A stretch of DNA of 64,000 nt from Synechococcaceae cyanobacterium (lineage in GTDB: Bacteria; Cyanobacteriota; Cyanobacteriia; PCC-6307; Cyanobiaceae). The position numbers and the translations under genes were made by a program. The stretch spans positions 62,001 through 126,000 of the forward strand of contig CANCJV010000004.1 in NCBI GenBank assembly GCA_947378425.1. Direction: 5' to 3'. The notes beneath the pieces are model-generated. The model did not search any database. It saw only the letters and a program-made list of their open reading frames with translations, and was not told where the DNA came from. Positions 25,547-35,229 of the stretch are shown in pieces (position 1 is the first letter of the stretch; each line of letters starts with the position of its first letter).

Positions 25547-26302
25547 TCAGCTGGCCCGCAGCACCCCGGGCTCGGCCTGGATCGGCACGATCTCGAGGCT
25601 GTCGACGGCGGCGCAGCAGGCGAAATCGGCGTCGTGATCGCCCAGAGCCAGCAGCCGCTGGCCATGGCTGGCGGCCCGCAGGCAGGTCTCGGTGTCCAGG
25701 CGCCACCGTTGCCAGAGCGCCAGGGCCGCCAGCATCTCGTCGTTGCCGCAGCTCACGCCCACATGGGGAGCCACGGCCAGTTCCATCGCCGCCGAGGCCA
25801 CGGCCCCCGCCGCCAGGCTGTCCTCCAGCGAGTAGTCCCCCTCCCAGCCGCTGCCGACGATCCAGACCCGTTCACAGCCGCGCTCCAGCAGCCGCCGGGC
25901 CACGGCCGAGCGGTTGGGCAGGGCCGCCGTGACCAGCAGCGGCACCTGACGCACCGCCGCCAGGGAGCGGGTGCCGTTGGTGGTGCTCATAAAGATGCGC
26001 TTGCCCCCCACCAGTTCCGGGGTCACGGCCAGGGGGGAGTTGCCCAGGTCGTAGCCCGCCACCCGCTGGCCACCGCGCTCCCCGGCCCGCAACCGCTGCT
26101 GGGCCGGCCAGGCGGCGGCGGCGGCCTCCAGGGAGTCCAGGTCGGCGAAGGCCTCGATGGCCTCGGCGCCGTTCTGCAGCGACCAGGCGATCGTGGTGGT
26201 GGCCCGCAGCACATCGATCACCACCGCCGCATCGGCCCCCCCCTCCGCCGGACCACGCACCGCAGGAACGGCTTCGGAGGTGTGGAAGTAGGAGATCAGC
26301 AC
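25547..26302 (-). CDS. comB: ComB-type 2-phosphosulfolactate phosphatase
   Basis: This 251-residue protein carries the family motif [21 protein letters not shown] and later [15 protein letters not shown]. ComB removes phosphate from 2-phosphosulfolactate in coenzyme M synthesis in archaea. In cyanobacteria, which do not make coenzyme M, the partner is probably sulfolactate or another organosulfonate, so the in vivo role is unclear. It is divergent from the ubiD gene with a short shared promoter. Confidence 0.9.
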   Translation of the reverse strand: MLISYFHTSEAVPAVRGPAEGGADAAVVIDVLRATTTIAWSLQNGAEAIEAFADLDSLEAAAAAWPAQQRLRAGERGGQRVAGYDLGNSPLAVTPELVGGKRIFMSTTNGTRSLAAVRQVPLLVTAALPNRSAVARRLLERGCERVWIVGSGWEGDYSLEDSLAAGAVASAAMELAVAPHVGVSCGNDEMLAALALWQRWRLDTETCLRAASHGQRLLALGDHDADFACCAAVDSLEIVPIQAEPGVLRAS

Positions 26303-26361
26303 GGGACGCGGCCAGCGAAGAGGTGCGTCACAGTAGGCAGCACCAGGTGGACCAAGGCGCG

Positions 26362-27966
26362 GTGGCGACCAGCAGCACAGGTGCAGGCGACCCGATCGCC
26401 CCGAATCCCGCCAGGTCAGGGCGCCAGCGCGACCTGCGCGATTTTCTGCGATTGCTGGAGCAGCGCGGCCAGCTGCGCCGCATCACCGCCCCGGTGGATC
26501 CGGACCTGGAGCTGGCCGCGATCGCCGACCGGGTGCTGGGCCTGGGCGGACCGGCCCTGCTGTTCGAGAACGTGATCGGCTCGCCGATGCCGGTGGCCGT
26601 CAACCTGCTGGGCACGGTGGAGCGGGTGGTCTGGAGCATGGGCATGGAGCGCCCCGAGGAGCTTGAAGGCCTGGGGGAACGGCTGGCCCTGCTGCAGCAG
26701 CCCCGCCCCCCGAAAGGCCTGGGCGAGCTCAAGATGTTCGCCGGCGTGCTCTGGGATCTGGTCAAAGCCCGGCCCGACCGGGACCTCACCCCCCCCTGTC
26801 ACCAGGTGGTGCTCAAGGACGACCAGGTGAACCTCGAGGCCCTGCCCCTGCTGCGGCCCTGGCCGGCGGATGCGGGCGGCGTGATCACCCTGGGCCTGGT
26901 GATCACCAAGGACCCCGAAACCGGCGTGCCCAATGTGGGCGTGTACCGCCTGCAGCGGCAGTCGGCCCAGACGATGACGGTGCACTGGCTGAGCGTGCGT
27001 GGTGGCGCCCGCCATCTGCGCAAGGCGGCGGCTCTGGGCAAAAAGCTGGAGATCGCCATTGCCATCGGCGTCCATCCGCTGCTGATCATGGCGGCGGCGA
27101 CGCCGATCCCGGTGCAGCTGAGTGAATGGCTGTTCGCCGGGCTCTATGCCGGCGAGGGGGTGCGACTGGTGAAGTGCAAGACGCTGGACCTGGAGGTGCC
27201 CAGCCACAGCGAGATGGTGCTGGAGGGCACGATCACCCCCGGCGAGCAGCTGGCCGATGGCCCCTTCGGCGATCACATGGGCTTCTACGGCAACGCCGAG
27301 GAGTCCCCCCTGGTGCGCTTCCACTGCATCACCCACCGCCGCGACCCGGTGTTTCTGACCACCTTCAGCGGCCGGCCTCCCAAAGAGGAAGCGATGCTCG
27401 CCATCGCCCTCAACCGCATCTACACGCCGATCCTGCGTCAGCAGATCCCGGAGATCGTCGATTTCTTCCTGCCGATGGAGGCCCTCAGCTACAAGCTGGC
27501 AGTGATCGCCATCGACAAGGCGTACCCGGGCCAGGCCAAACGGGCGGCGATGGCGTTCTGGAGTGCCTTGCCCCAGTTCACCTACACCAAGTTCGTCGTC
27601 GTGGTGGACAGGGCGATCAACATCCGCGATCCCCGCCAGGTGATCTGGGCCCTGAGCGCCCAGGTCGATCCCCAGCGCGATCTGTTCGTGCTCGAGGACA
27701 CCCCCTTCGATTCCCTTGATTTCGCCAGCGAGCGGCTGGGGCTGGGGGGGCGGCTGGCGATCGATGCCACCACCAAGATCGGTCCGGAGAAACGCCACGA
27801 CTGGGGAGAACCCCTGAGCCGGCCCGCTGACCTCGAAGCCCGCGTCGATCAGCGCTGGGGCGAACTGGGCCTGGCGGATCTCGGCCAGGGGGAACCGGAT
27901 CCGGCCCTGTTCGGCTACACCCTCGAGGCCCTGCTGGCCAGGCTGGCGGCCGGGGCCAGGGGCTGA
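26362..27966 (+). CDS. UbiD-family decarboxylase
   Basis: This 534-residue protein has the UbiD fold. Examples are [19 protein letters not shown] at the start, [20 protein letters not shown] in the prenylated-FMN site, and the region [14 protein letters not shown] (Glu-rich catalytic triad) before [10 protein letters not shown]. UbiD enzymes use prenylated flavin to decarboxylate aromatic acids. In cyanobacteria the homologue is thought to act in plastoquinone ring formation, which fits the nearby sds gene. The GTG at 26362 is chosen; another GTG lies 13 codons earlier. It is followed by a probable Rrf2-type regulator gene after 14 bases. Confidence 0.9.
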   Translation: MATSSTGAGDPIAPNPARSGRQRDLRDFLRLLEQRGQLRRITAPVDPDLELAAIADRVLGLGGPALLFENVIGSPMPVAVNLLGTVERVVWSMGMERPEELEGLGERLALLQQPRPPKGLGELKMFAGVLWDLVKARPDRDLTPPCHQVVLKDDQVNLEALPLLRPWPADAGGVITLGLVITKDPETGVPNVGVYRLQRQSAQTMTVHWLSVRGGARHLRKAAALGKKLEIAIAIGVHPLLIMAAATPIPVQLSEWLFAGLYAGEGVRLVKCKTLDLEVPSHSEMVLEGTITPGEQLADGPFGDHMGFYGNAEESPLVRFHCITHRRDPVFLTTFSGRPPKEEAMLAIALNRIYTPILRQQIPEIVDFFLPMEALSYKLAVIAIDKAYPGQAKRAAMAFWSALPQFTYTKFVVVVDRAINIRDPRQVIWALSAQVDPQRDLFVLEDTPFDSLDFASERLGLGGRLAIDATTKIGPEKRHDWGEPLSRPADLEARVDQRWGELGLADLGQGEPDPALFGYTLEALLARLAAGARG

Positions 27967-27980
27967 GCGACCCTGTCCCG

Positions 27981-28514
27981 ATGCTGGGCCGCAGCGCCAT
28001 TCACGCCATCCGGGCCCTGCTGGAGCTGGCCGAGGCGCCCCAACGCTGGCGCTCGGTGCGGGACCTGGCCGAAGCCCAGCAGTTGCCGGAACCGCTGCTC
28101 GAGCAGCTGATGCTGCGGCTGCGCCGGGCCGGCTTGCTGGAGGCCCGCCGTGGTCGTCACGGGGGCTACCGCCTGGCCAGGCCCGCCGCGGCGCTGCCCC
28201 TGGCCACCATCCTCGACGCCCTGGCCAGGAGCGGAGCCCCGTCCCCGGACACGCCGATCGCAGCAGGCAGCGGGACGGCCCCGGGGCTCCTGGAAGCCGG
28301 CAACCGGAGTGCCGTTCTGGCGGCGGCACTGGTCGGCCCTGAACCCGAGCTGGCCAGCGCCGATGCCGCCAGCCGGGTGACGGCAGCCCTGGAGCGCCGC
28401 CTGCGGCAGGCCCTGGAGCGGGAACTGGCCCGCTGCAGCCTCGAAGACCTCCACCACGATCTGCGCAGCGCCCGGGCTGCCCTCAGCGAGGACGGCGGCT
28501 TGCTGCTGGGCTGA
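27981..28514 (+). CDS. Rrf2-family transcriptional regulator
   Basis: This 177-residue protein begins with a winged helix-turn-helix of Rrf2 type (AIHAIRALLELAEAPQRW, then VRDLAEAQQLPEPLLEQLML and LLEARRGRHGGYRLARPA). The RGGYxLAR wing matches the family. There is no cluster of three cysteines in the middle, only one Cys in RCSLEDLHHD, so it probably does not sense through an iron-sulphur cluster. The C-terminal half is a helical dimer region rich in Ala and Leu. It lies 14 bases after ubiD and may regulate it. Targets are unknown. Confidence 0.8.
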   Translation: MLGRSAIHAIRALLELAEAPQRWRSVRDLAEAQQLPEPLLEQLMLRLRRAGLLEARRGRHGGYRLARPAAALPLATILDALARSGAPSPDTPIAAGSGTAPGLLEAGNRSAVLAAALVGPEPELASADAASRVTAALERRLRQALERELARCSLEDLHHDLRSARAALSEDGGLLLG

Positions 28515-28627
28515 GCCAGGCGCGCCCGGGTCGCTGGGCGAGTTCCCGCAGCCGCTGGATGGGCGGGAGTCCCGCCGGCCACATCTGCGGGCCGAACCAC
28601 CCCCTGGGAAATCCCTAGAGTCGGTCC

Positions 28628-28975
28628 ATGACTGCCGGCACCCCCACCCCCGACTCCGCCGGAGACCTGCTGGATCAGGTGCTCAATCCCCTGCTGGACG
28701 ATTTCGCCGCCTCCTTCGAGCGCGGACTGCTGTTGCTGCAGGATTGTCCGGAGAGCTTGTTATCGCTGGCGGCCCAGCTGAGCCTGGAGGGTCGCCTGCT
28801 GGAGGCGCGGGCCGAGCTGCGGGCCGCCCGGGCCCTGCGGGCCGCCACGCCGGCACCCATGGCCCTGGACATGGCCACGATCGCCCCCTGGCATCAACTG
28901 CTGGTGGAGGTGTGGTCTCTCTCGAGCAGCCTGCGGGCCGCCGGCATCACCCCCGGCCGCCAGCTCAACGGCTGA
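28628..28975 (+). CDS. DUF2605-like cyanobacterial protein
   Basis: This 115-residue helical protein has [20 protein letters not shown] near the start and a late [20 protein letters not shown]. The second motif (a MPWHQL-type segment) and the helix pattern match the cyanobacterial DUF2605 group as I recall it. No catalytic motif or membrane helix is seen. It is a single gene between the Rrf2-like gene and aroA. The role is not known. Confidence 0.75.
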   Translation: MTAGTPTPDSAGDLLDQVLNPLLDDFAASFERGLLLLQDCPESLLSLAAQLSLEGRLLEARAELRAARALRAATPAPMALDMATIAPWHQLLVEVWSLSSSLRAAGITPGRQLNG

Positions 28976-29090
28976 GCATCGGGCCCTGCGGCTGGAGTCC
29001 GCCCAGTCCAGGCCTGCACGCAGCCCACTCCCGGGACCGGCGGGTTGGAACCGGCTCCATAGGATCGGGGTTCTCCCTGCCGCTGCCGGC

Positions 29091-30461
29091 GTGCCCAGCC
29101 CTGAGATTGTGCTTCCAGGCCCGACGTCCGCTGCCGGCAGCGGCGGCTCCCTGCTGACACCCGAGCTGCGGCTGCCGGCGGGATCGAGCCTGCGGGGCAG
29201 CGTCCGGGTGCCGGGGGACAAGTCGATCTCGCACCGGGCCCTGCTGTTCGGCGCCATCGCCGAGGGTGAGACCCGCATTGAAGGCCTGCTGCCGGCGGAG
29301 GATCCCCTCAGCACCGCCGCCTGCCTGCGGGCGATGGGGGTGGAGGTCTCGGCGATCGAGGCGGATCAGCCCGTGCTGGTGCAGGGGGTGGGCCTCGATG
29401 GCTTCCAGGAGCCAGCCGACATCCTCGACTGCGGCAACTCGGGCACCACCATGCGGCTGATGCTGGGCCTGCTGGCCGGTCGCCGGGATCGCCATTTCGT
29501 GCTCAGCGGCGATGGCTCCCTGCGGCGGCGGCCGATGCGGCGGGTCGCCGACCCGTTGGCCCAGATGGGCGCCACGATCGCCGGGCGCCGCGGCGGTGAA
29601 CTGGCGCCGCTGGCGATCCAGGGCCGGGCCCTGCAGGGCGCCACGATTCGCACGCCGGTGGCCTCCGCCCAGGTGAAAAGCGCCCTGCTGCTGGCCGCTC
29701 TCACCGCCGCTGGACCCACCACGGTGATCGAACCGGCCCTCTCCCGCGACCACAGCGAGCGCATGCTGCAGGCCTTCGGCGCCGATCTCAGCGTTCACGG
29801 CCCCGGGGGTACCGAGGTGACGGTGCGGCCCGGCTCCCAGCTGCGCGGCCAGGCGGTGACCGTACCGGGAGACATCAGTTCGGCCGCCTTCTGGCTGGTG
29901 GCGGCCGCCATCACCCCGGGGGCGGAGCTGACGGTGCGGAACGTCGGCCTCAATCCCAGTCGCACCGGCATCCTTGAGGTGCTCGAGAGCATGGGGGCCC
30001 GCCTGGAAGTGCTGGATCGCCGCCATGTGGCCGGTGAGCCGGTGGGGGATCTGCGGGTCTGCCATGGGCCCCTGCGGGCCTTCTCGATCGGCGGCGATCT
30101 GATTCCAAGGCTCGTCGATGAAATCCCTGTGCTGGCGGTGGCGGCCTGCTGCGCTGAGGGGGTCAGTCAGATCCGCGGCGCCGAGGAGCTGAGGGTCAAG
30201 GAGACCGACCGGCTGGCGGTGATGGCCCGCCAGCTCGGCGCCATGGGGGCCCAGCTGCAGGAACACGCCGACGGCCTGACGATCGCCGGTGGGGTCTCCC
30301 TGCACGGCGCCACCGTCAACAGCGAAACCGACCACCGGGTGGCGATGAGCCTGGCGGTGGCCTCCCTGGTGGCCCGCGGTGACACCTGGCTGCTGGATCC
30401 GGAGGCGGCGGCGGTCTCCTATCCGGGCTTCTGGGCGGACCTGGCACGGCTGCGGGCCTGA
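29091..30461 (+). CDS. aroA: 3-phosphoshikimate 1-carboxyvinyltransferase (EPSP synthase)
   Basis: This 456-residue enzyme adds PEP to shikimate-3-phosphate in aromatic amino-acid synthesis. Visible motifs are [38 protein letters not shown] with the substrate-binding [17 protein letters not shown], and [19 protein letters not shown] with the catalytic KET. The start is a GTG at 29091; the next codons already lie in the conserved frame. It is followed 13 bases later by an mnmD-like gene and then glmU, all in the same direction. Confidence 0.97.
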   Translation: MPSPEIVLPGPTSAAGSGGSLLTPELRLPAGSSLRGSVRVPGDKSISHRALLFGAIAEGETRIEGLLPAEDPLSTAACLRAMGVEVSAIEADQPVLVQGVGLDGFQEPADILDCGNSGTTMRLMLGLLAGRRDRHFVLSGDGSLRRRPMRRVADPLAQMGATIAGRRGGELAPLAIQGRALQGATIRTPVASAQVKSALLLAALTAAGPTTVIEPALSRDHSERMLQAFGADLSVHGPGGTEVTVRPGSQLRGQAVTVPGDISSAAFWLVAAAITPGAELTVRNVGLNPSRTGILEVLESMGARLEVLDRRHVAGEPVGDLRVCHGPLRAFSIGGDLIPRLVDEIPVLAVAACCAEGVSQIRGAEELRVKETDRLAVMARQLGAMGAQLQEHADGLTIAGGVSLHGATVNSETDHRVAMSLAVASLVARGDTWLLDPEAAAVSYPGFWADLARLRA

Positions 30462-30474
30462 ACCGGAGCCCGAG

Positions 30475-31497
30475 ATGACGGTGCCAGAGCGCAGGGACGA
30501 GCTGGTGCCACGCCGCAGCCGCGATGGCAGCTTCAGCCTCTACAGCTCGGCCTTCGGCGAGGGCTTCCACTGCGCCGACGGTGCCCTGGCCGAAGCCCGC
30601 CGCGTGTTCGTGGCGCCGGCCCAGCTGGAGCGCTTCCCCCCCGGCAGTCGCCTGCGGGTGCTGGAGGTGGCCGTCGGGACGGGCACCAACACAGCCGCCC
30701 TGCTGCAGGCCTGCCAGGAGCGGGGTCTGGAGCTGGATTGGTGGGGTCTGGAACTGGATCCCCTGCCCCTGCAGCTGGCCCTGGCCGATGAGGGTTTTCG
30801 CTGCCAGTGGCCCGACCCTGTGCTGGCAGAGCTGGACACTCTCACCAGTTCTGAGCGGCTGCTCTGGGGAGATGGCCGCACCCACCTGCCCCAGTTGCTG
30901 GGTCGCCTCGGAGGTCGCTGCGACCTGGTGCTGCTCGATGCCTTCTCGCCGCGCCACTGCCCCCAGCTCTGGTCGCTGGAGTTTCTGACGGACCTGGCCG
31001 GCCTGCTGAATGGCCAGGGACGGCTGCTCACCTATTGCTCGGCGGCAGCGGTGCGCCGGGCCCTGGCGCTCTGCCATCTGCACCTGGCGGCCGTCACCGG
31101 CCCAGCTCCAGCGATCGGCACGAACCCCGAACCGATGACGGAGGTGACGAGCGAGCCGACGAGCGTCGCGGCCCCCGCCACGAGCCAGGGGATCTGGAGT
31201 GCCGGCACCGTGGCCAGCCCCACAGCGCTGCCACCAGGGGACGTGCTGAGGCCCCTCAGCCCGATGGAGCTGGAGCATCTGGCCTGCCGGGCCGGCGAGC
31301 CCTACCGGGATCCAGCCCGCAACGGCACGGCCGCCGAAATCCTGGAGCGACGCCAGCGGGACCAGAGCCTCAGCAGCGCCGAACCCAGCAGTCACTGGCA
31401 ACGCCGCTGGGGCCTGGCGCGCCGCCATCGCCCGCTGCCGGCGGCCGAACCAGGCCAGAACCGCGGCGAGCCGGCTCGCGCCGATCGGGCCCGGTAG
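30475..31497 (+). CDS. MnmD-type tRNA methyltransferase domain protein (DUF752)
   Basis: This 340-residue protein carries the Methyltransf_30 domain found in MnmC. It has [21 protein letters not shown] at the start, [15 protein letters not shown] as the SAM loop (G-x-G-x-G), [16 protein letters not shown] with the catalytic region, and [14 protein letters not shown]. It is the methyltransferase half only, with no FAD oxidase half, so it resembles MnmD, which finishes mnm5(s2)U at the wobble position of tRNA. A Pro/Thr-rich insert of about 50 residues follows the core (about residues 205-255). It lies between aroA and glmU in one run. Confidence 0.85.
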   Translation: MTVPERRDELVPRRSRDGSFSLYSSAFGEGFHCADGALAEARRVFVAPAQLERFPPGSRLRVLEVAVGTGTNTAALLQACQERGLELDWWGLELDPLPLQLALADEGFRCQWPDPVLAELDTLTSSERLLWGDGRTHLPQLLGRLGGRCDLVLLDAFSPRHCPQLWSLEFLTDLAGLLNGQGRLLTYCSAAAVRRALALCHLHLAAVTGPAPAIGTNPEPMTEVTSEPTSVAAPATSQGIWSAGTVASPTALPPGDVLRPLSPMELEHLACRAGEPYRDPARNGTAAEILERRQRDQSLSSAEPSSHWQRRWGLARRHRPLPAAEPGQNRGEPARADRAR

Positions 31498-31525
31498 ATT
31501 CCGCCCCAGCCATCCCCGCTCGCCG

Positions 31526-32866
31526 ATGCTCGCCGTTGCCGTCCTGGCTGCCGGAAAGGGAACCCGGATGAAGAGCGACCTGCCGAAGGTGCTGCAGCCC
31601 CTGGCGGGCTCCACCCTGGTGGAGCGGGTGCTGGCCAGCTGCGAACACCTGCAGCCCGAGCGGCGGCTGCTGATCGTCGGCCATCAGGCCGAACGGGTGG
31701 AGCGCACCCTGGCGGCTCATCGCGGGCTGGAATTCGTGCTGCAGCAACCCCAGCACGGCACCGGCCACGCCGTGCAACAACTGCTGGAGCCCCTGCAGGG
31801 GTTCACGGGCCAGCTGCTGGTGCTCAACGGCGATGTGCCGCTGTTACGCCCGGAAACCCTCGAGCTCCTGCTGGACCAGCACCGCAGCAGCGGCGCCGCC
31901 GTCACCCTGCTCAGCGCCCGCCTGAGCGACCCCAGCGGCTACGGCCGGGTGGTCGCCGATCCGAGCGGTGCTGTCAGCGCCATCGTCGAGCATCGCGACT
32001 GCAGTGAGGAGCAGCGCCGCAACACCCTCACCAACGCCGGCATCTACTGCTTCGACTGGCCGAAGCTGGCGGCGGTGCTGCCGCTGCTGGCCACCGACAA
32101 CGACCAGGGGGAGCTCTATCTGACCGACACCGTCGCGATGCTCAGCCCCGCCATGCACCTGGAGGTGGCCGATGCCGATGAAATCAACGGCATCAACGAC
32201 CGGCTGCAGCTGGCCCAGTGCGAAGCGGTGCTGCAGGAACGGCTCCGCCGGCACTGGATGGCGGAAGGGGTCAGCTTCAGCGATCCGCTCAGCTGCACCC
32301 TCAGCGAGGGCACCCGCTTCGGCCGCGATGTGGTGGTCGAACCCCAGTGCCATTTCCGCGGTGACAACCAGATCGCCTCCGGTTGCCGCATCGGCCCGGG
32401 CAGCCTGATCGAGAACAGCCGTCTCGGTGAGGCGGTGGAGGTGCTGTTCTCGGTGCTGCGGGATGTGGAGGTGGAGCAGGGTTGCGTGATCGGCCCCTAT
32501 GCCCAGCTGCGGGCCGGAGCCCACCTCGGTGCCGGCAGCCGCATCGGCAACTTCGTCGAAGTCAAGAACAGCCGCCTGGGCGAGGGCGTCAAGGCCAACC
32601 ATCTCAGCTACCTGGGCGATGCCGATCTCGGCGCGGGCGTCAACGTCGGCGCCGGCACGGTCACCGCCAACTTCGACGGCGTACGCAAACACCGCACCGA
32701 AATCGGCGCCGGCAGCAAGACCGGCGCCAACTCCACCCTGGTGGCCCCCATCCGCCTCGGCGAGCGGGTGACCGTGGCGGCGGGCTCCACCCTCACCGAG
32801 GACGTGCCGGCCGGAGCCCTGGCCTTCGGCCGGGCGCGCCAGGTGGTGAAGGAAGGGCGGGGCTGA
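31526..32866 (+). CDS. glmU: bifunctional UDP-N-acetylglucosamine pyrophosphorylase / glucosamine-1-phosphate N-acetyltransferase
   Basis: This is a 446-residue enzyme with two domains. The N-terminal domain has [20 protein letters not shown], and the LNGDVPLL and [10 protein letters not shown] segments of the uridylyltransferase. From about residue 250 a left-handed beta helix of hexapeptide repeats forms the acetyltransferase ([21 protein letters not shown] near the end). It makes UDP-GlcNAc for peptidoglycan and lipid A from glucosamine-1-phosphate. The ATG at 31526 follows the mnmD-like gene by 28 bases. Both halves look complete. Confidence 0.97.
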   Translation: MLAVAVLAAGKGTRMKSDLPKVLQPLAGSTLVERVLASCEHLQPERRLLIVGHQAERVERTLAAHRGLEFVLQQPQHGTGHAVQQLLEPLQGFTGQLLVLNGDVPLLRPETLELLLDQHRSSGAAVTLLSARLSDPSGYGRVVADPSGAVSAIVEHRDCSEEQRRNTLTNAGIYCFDWPKLAAVLPLLATDNDQGELYLTDTVAMLSPAMHLEVADADEINGINDRLQLAQCEAVLQERLRRHWMAEGVSFSDPLSCTLSEGTRFGRDVVVEPQCHFRGDNQIASGCRIGPGSLIENSRLGEAVEVLFSVLRDVEVEQGCVIGPYAQLRAGAHLGAGSRIGNFVEVKNSRLGEGVKANHLSYLGDADLGAGVNVGAGTVTANFDGVRKHRTEIGAGSKTGANSTLVAPIRLGERVTVAAGSTLTEDVPAGALAFGRARQVVKEGRG

Positions 32867-33445
32867 GGAGCCAGGGGGAAGGAGACCCGCAATGGCACTG
32901 CAGATCGCCCCCAGCTCCGACTCCGAGTGTCGACACAGCACCGATGTAGGCGCCGGAGACGAAACGATCCAGGCAACCGTCCGCCAATTGCATCCGTGCC
33001 CAACGACTGGTCCCTTTCCACACAGCTCCAACAGGGCGTGCTGCCGTTGGGGTTCGTGGCTCGAGTTGATGAGAAATCCCAGCTACCAAAGCCCGCCAAT
33101 CGGCGCTAAGGCAAGCGGATTGGATTATCTTATCTCCACAATGAAATCCAGCCGAAAACAACTCCCGGAAGATCACACACTCTCCGAAAAGTCCGTATTC
33201 ATGACAGCAAATAACATCACCCAGAAAGTCATCATCGCATCGGAAGACTTCTTGAAAGTGCTAGACAGCAGATCAACGCTTTAGCCACCTTGCGTCTCGC
33301 GTCTCCGTTTTCGCGCCGCAGTTTCGACAGCGGCAGCAGCCAGGGGGGGGGCACCGGCCCCGGCGCACGGATGCAGCATCCACGCCCCTAACTTGCTGAG
33401 ATCATCGACGGCCCCGTCGAGTTTCCCAGCCCTGCTGCAGCTTCA
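32867..33445. other. intergenic region with an AT-rich island
   Basis: No convincing gene lies between glmU and the desaturase. An open frame at 32892-33284 exists. Its last part from the ATG at 33141 (MKSSRKQLPEDHTLSEK and on) could be a 47-residue peptide, but codon use is unlike its neighbours. The segment 33110-33290 is markedly AT-rich for this genome, which could mean foreign DNA or a promoter region. The final 150 bases should include the desaturase promoter. Confidence 0.35.
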
Positions 33446-34609
33446 TTGATCCGCCCTGCCTCCCTGCCCGCCTGCGCCCCGGCGCTGCCCTCCCCGTCCA
33501 CTGCCCCCTTCCCCAGTAAGGCCGAGCTGCTGGCCTGCCTTCCTCCCCAGCTGCTCCGGATCGATCCGGCCAAGTCCTGGGGAAGCCTGGGCCTGTCGCT
33601 CGGCCTGTCCCTGGTGGCCTACGGCCTGGGCACCCAGATTCCCCTGACAGCCCTCGCCGCCCCGCTCTGGTTGCTCTACGCCGTGGTCACGGGCACCGTG
33701 GCCACCGGTTGCTGGGTCCTGGCCCACGAGTGCGGTCACGGCGCCTTCCATCCCAACCGTCGGGTCGAGGCCGTGGTGGGTTTCACGTTGCACAGCCTGC
33801 TGCTGGTGCCCTACTTCGCCTGGCAGCGCAGCCATGCGGTGCATCACGCCAACTGCAACCACCTGGAAGGTGGCGAAACCCATGTGCCGCCGCGCTCAGA
33901 CTCGCCCGCGGGCCAGTCGGTGGCGGCCCTGAGCGGCTGGTTAGGGCCCAGGCTCTACGGAATCCAGTCCCTGTTCACCCATCTGGTACTGGGTTGGCCG
34001 CTCTACCTGCTGTTCGGGGTGGCAGGCGGTGAGGACTACGGCGCTCCCACCTCCCACTTCTGGACCGGTGCACCTTTTCGCAACGGCAGCCGGGCCCTGT
34101 TCCCGGACTCCTTGCGTCGCCCGATGCTGGTCTCCAGTCTCGGGGTGCTGGCGATGCTTCTGGCCCTGGCGCTGGCCTCCATTCAGTTCTCCCTGCTGCG
34201 GGTGCTGTGCGTCTACGGCTTGCCCTACCTGGTGGTCAATGCCTGGCTGGTGGCCTACACCTGGATGCAGCACACCGACACCAACATTCCCCATTTCTCC
34301 ACCGGAGAGTGGACCTGGGCCAAGGGAGCCCTGCAGACGGTGGATCGTCCCTACGGGCCGCTGCTGAACCTGCTCCACCACGGCATCGGCTCCACCCACG
34401 TCTGCCATCACATCAACCCCCGCATCCCCCACTACAACGCCTGGCACGCCACCAAGCTGCTCAAGCAGCGCTTTCCCGAACTGGTCCGCCATGACCCCAC
34501 CCCGATCCATCGGGCCCTGTGGCGCGTGGCCAGCCGCTGTGCGGTGGTGCGCCAGGAGACTGACGGTGCTGGGTACTTCTATCAACCGCAGGAGATGCAG
34601 GGGCCCTGA
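33446..34609 (+). CDS. acyl-lipid fatty-acid desaturase (DesA/delta-12-like)
   Basis: This 387-residue membrane enzyme shows the three histidine boxes that hold the diiron centre: HECGH at 94-98, HAVHH at 130-134 and HVCHH at 318-322. Four or more membrane helices lie between them. It inserts double bonds into membrane lipid acyl chains using ferredoxin and O2, and in cyanobacteria this controls membrane fluidity and cold tolerance. Order and spacing fit the delta-12 type, but delta-9 cannot be excluded. The start is a TTG at 33446; no ATG suits. A block of tandem 14-base repeats follows the stop codon. Confidence 0.9.
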   Translation: MIRPASLPACAPALPSPSTAPFPSKAELLACLPPQLLRIDPAKSWGSLGLSLGLSLVAYGLGTQIPLTALAAPLWLLYAVVTGTVATGCWVLAHECGHGAFHPNRRVEAVVGFTLHSLLLVPYFAWQRSHAVHHANCNHLEGGETHVPPRSDSPAGQSVAALSGWLGPRLYGIQSLFTHLVLGWPLYLLFGVAGGEDYGAPTSHFWTGAPFRNGSRALFPDSLRRPMLVSSLGVLAMLLALALASIQFSLLRVLCVYGLPYLVVNAWLVAYTWMQHTDTNIPHFSTGEWTWAKGALQTVDRPYGPLLNLLHHGIGSTHVCHHINPRIPHYNAWHATKLLKQRFPELVRHDPTPIHRALWRVASRCAVVRQETDGAGYFYQPQEMQGP

Positions 34610-34938
34610 GGCTCTGAACTGCTTTGTTGACACCATGAATGGCATGGAATAAATGGCATGGATTAGTTGGCATGGAGTTGATGGATCCCTTCAGCTCAAT
34701 GCGTCACCGATCCATGCGTGACCGAGTCCGTGCACCCTGGAGCAGGTTCTCGAGAACGAATCGATCCGATCAGCCGTAGAGCATCGCGGGGCCCAATTGA
34801 ACGGGGCTCTGCAGTGGGTACTGGATGCAGATGGCCATGTGTTCCGTGTCAGCTGCGATCGGCGTCCCAGGTCTGGGAGCTGTCCTGGAGCCATGATGCC
34901 CATCGATCGGCTCCCCAGACTCAGCTCCGCTGCGCCCC
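34610..34938. other. intergenic region with a small tandem-repeat array
   Basis: There is no supported gene. The first part holds the 14-base repeats (34639-34680). A protein-like open stretch around 34736-34935 on the plus strand lacks a start codon and reads like a short leftover (LEQVLENESIRSAVEHRG). Nothing else is recognised. Confidence 0.35.
34639..34680. repeat. tandem 14-base repeats, three copies
   Basis: ATGGCATGGAATAA, ATGGCATGGATTAG and TTGGCATGGAGTTG follow one another exactly, with a partial fourth start (ATGGATCC). The ten-base core (A/T)TGGCATGGA is perfect apart from the first base. The array begins 30 bases after the desaturase stop codon. It could be a regulator-binding array or a replication-slippage product. 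Confidence 0.6.
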
Positions 34939-35175
34939 ATGTCCAACCGCCGTCAGCGCATCCATGAATTGGTGCTGGCCCTGCTGGCCCAGCAGAGTGA
35001 TCTGGAGTTGCTCGATGGCGATGCCACCGGGCCGGCTTCGCTCTCCGGCCTCTCAGCCCGGGATCCCGGCAGTTGGCTGGAGCGCAACCGGCGGGTGGTG
35101 CAGCGCTATCAGTCCCTGGTGCGCTCGGCGCTCACCCTCGATGCGCTGGTCGATCAGGAAGTCGGCTCCGACTGA
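34939..35175 (+). CDS. conserved small hypothetical protein, 78 aa
   Basis: The start MSNRRQRIHELVLALLAQQS is followed by a long helical region with an Arg/Gln-rich middle (LERNRRVVQRYQSLVRSALT). No signal peptide, membrane helix or metal motif is seen. The codon bias is that of a core gene and the frame is clean. It lies 54 bases upstream of the GH116 gene and may be on the same transcript. I do not recognise a characterised family. Confidence 0.6.
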   Translation: MSNRRQRIHELVLALLAQQSDLELLDGDATGPASLSGLSARDPGSWLERNRRVVQRYQSLVRSALTLDALVDQEVGSD

Positions 35176-35229
35176 GCCCGCCCTCTCCCGGCGATTCTGA
35201 CAAGCTGGCTCGAACAGATTGCGGCGTCG

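Noticed and set aside
28965-30335. Minus-strand open frame of 456 codons opposite aroA
   Set aside because: It is a shadow of the high-GC aroA frame; the protein has no domain logic and low complexity, while aroA carries all EPSP synthase motifs.
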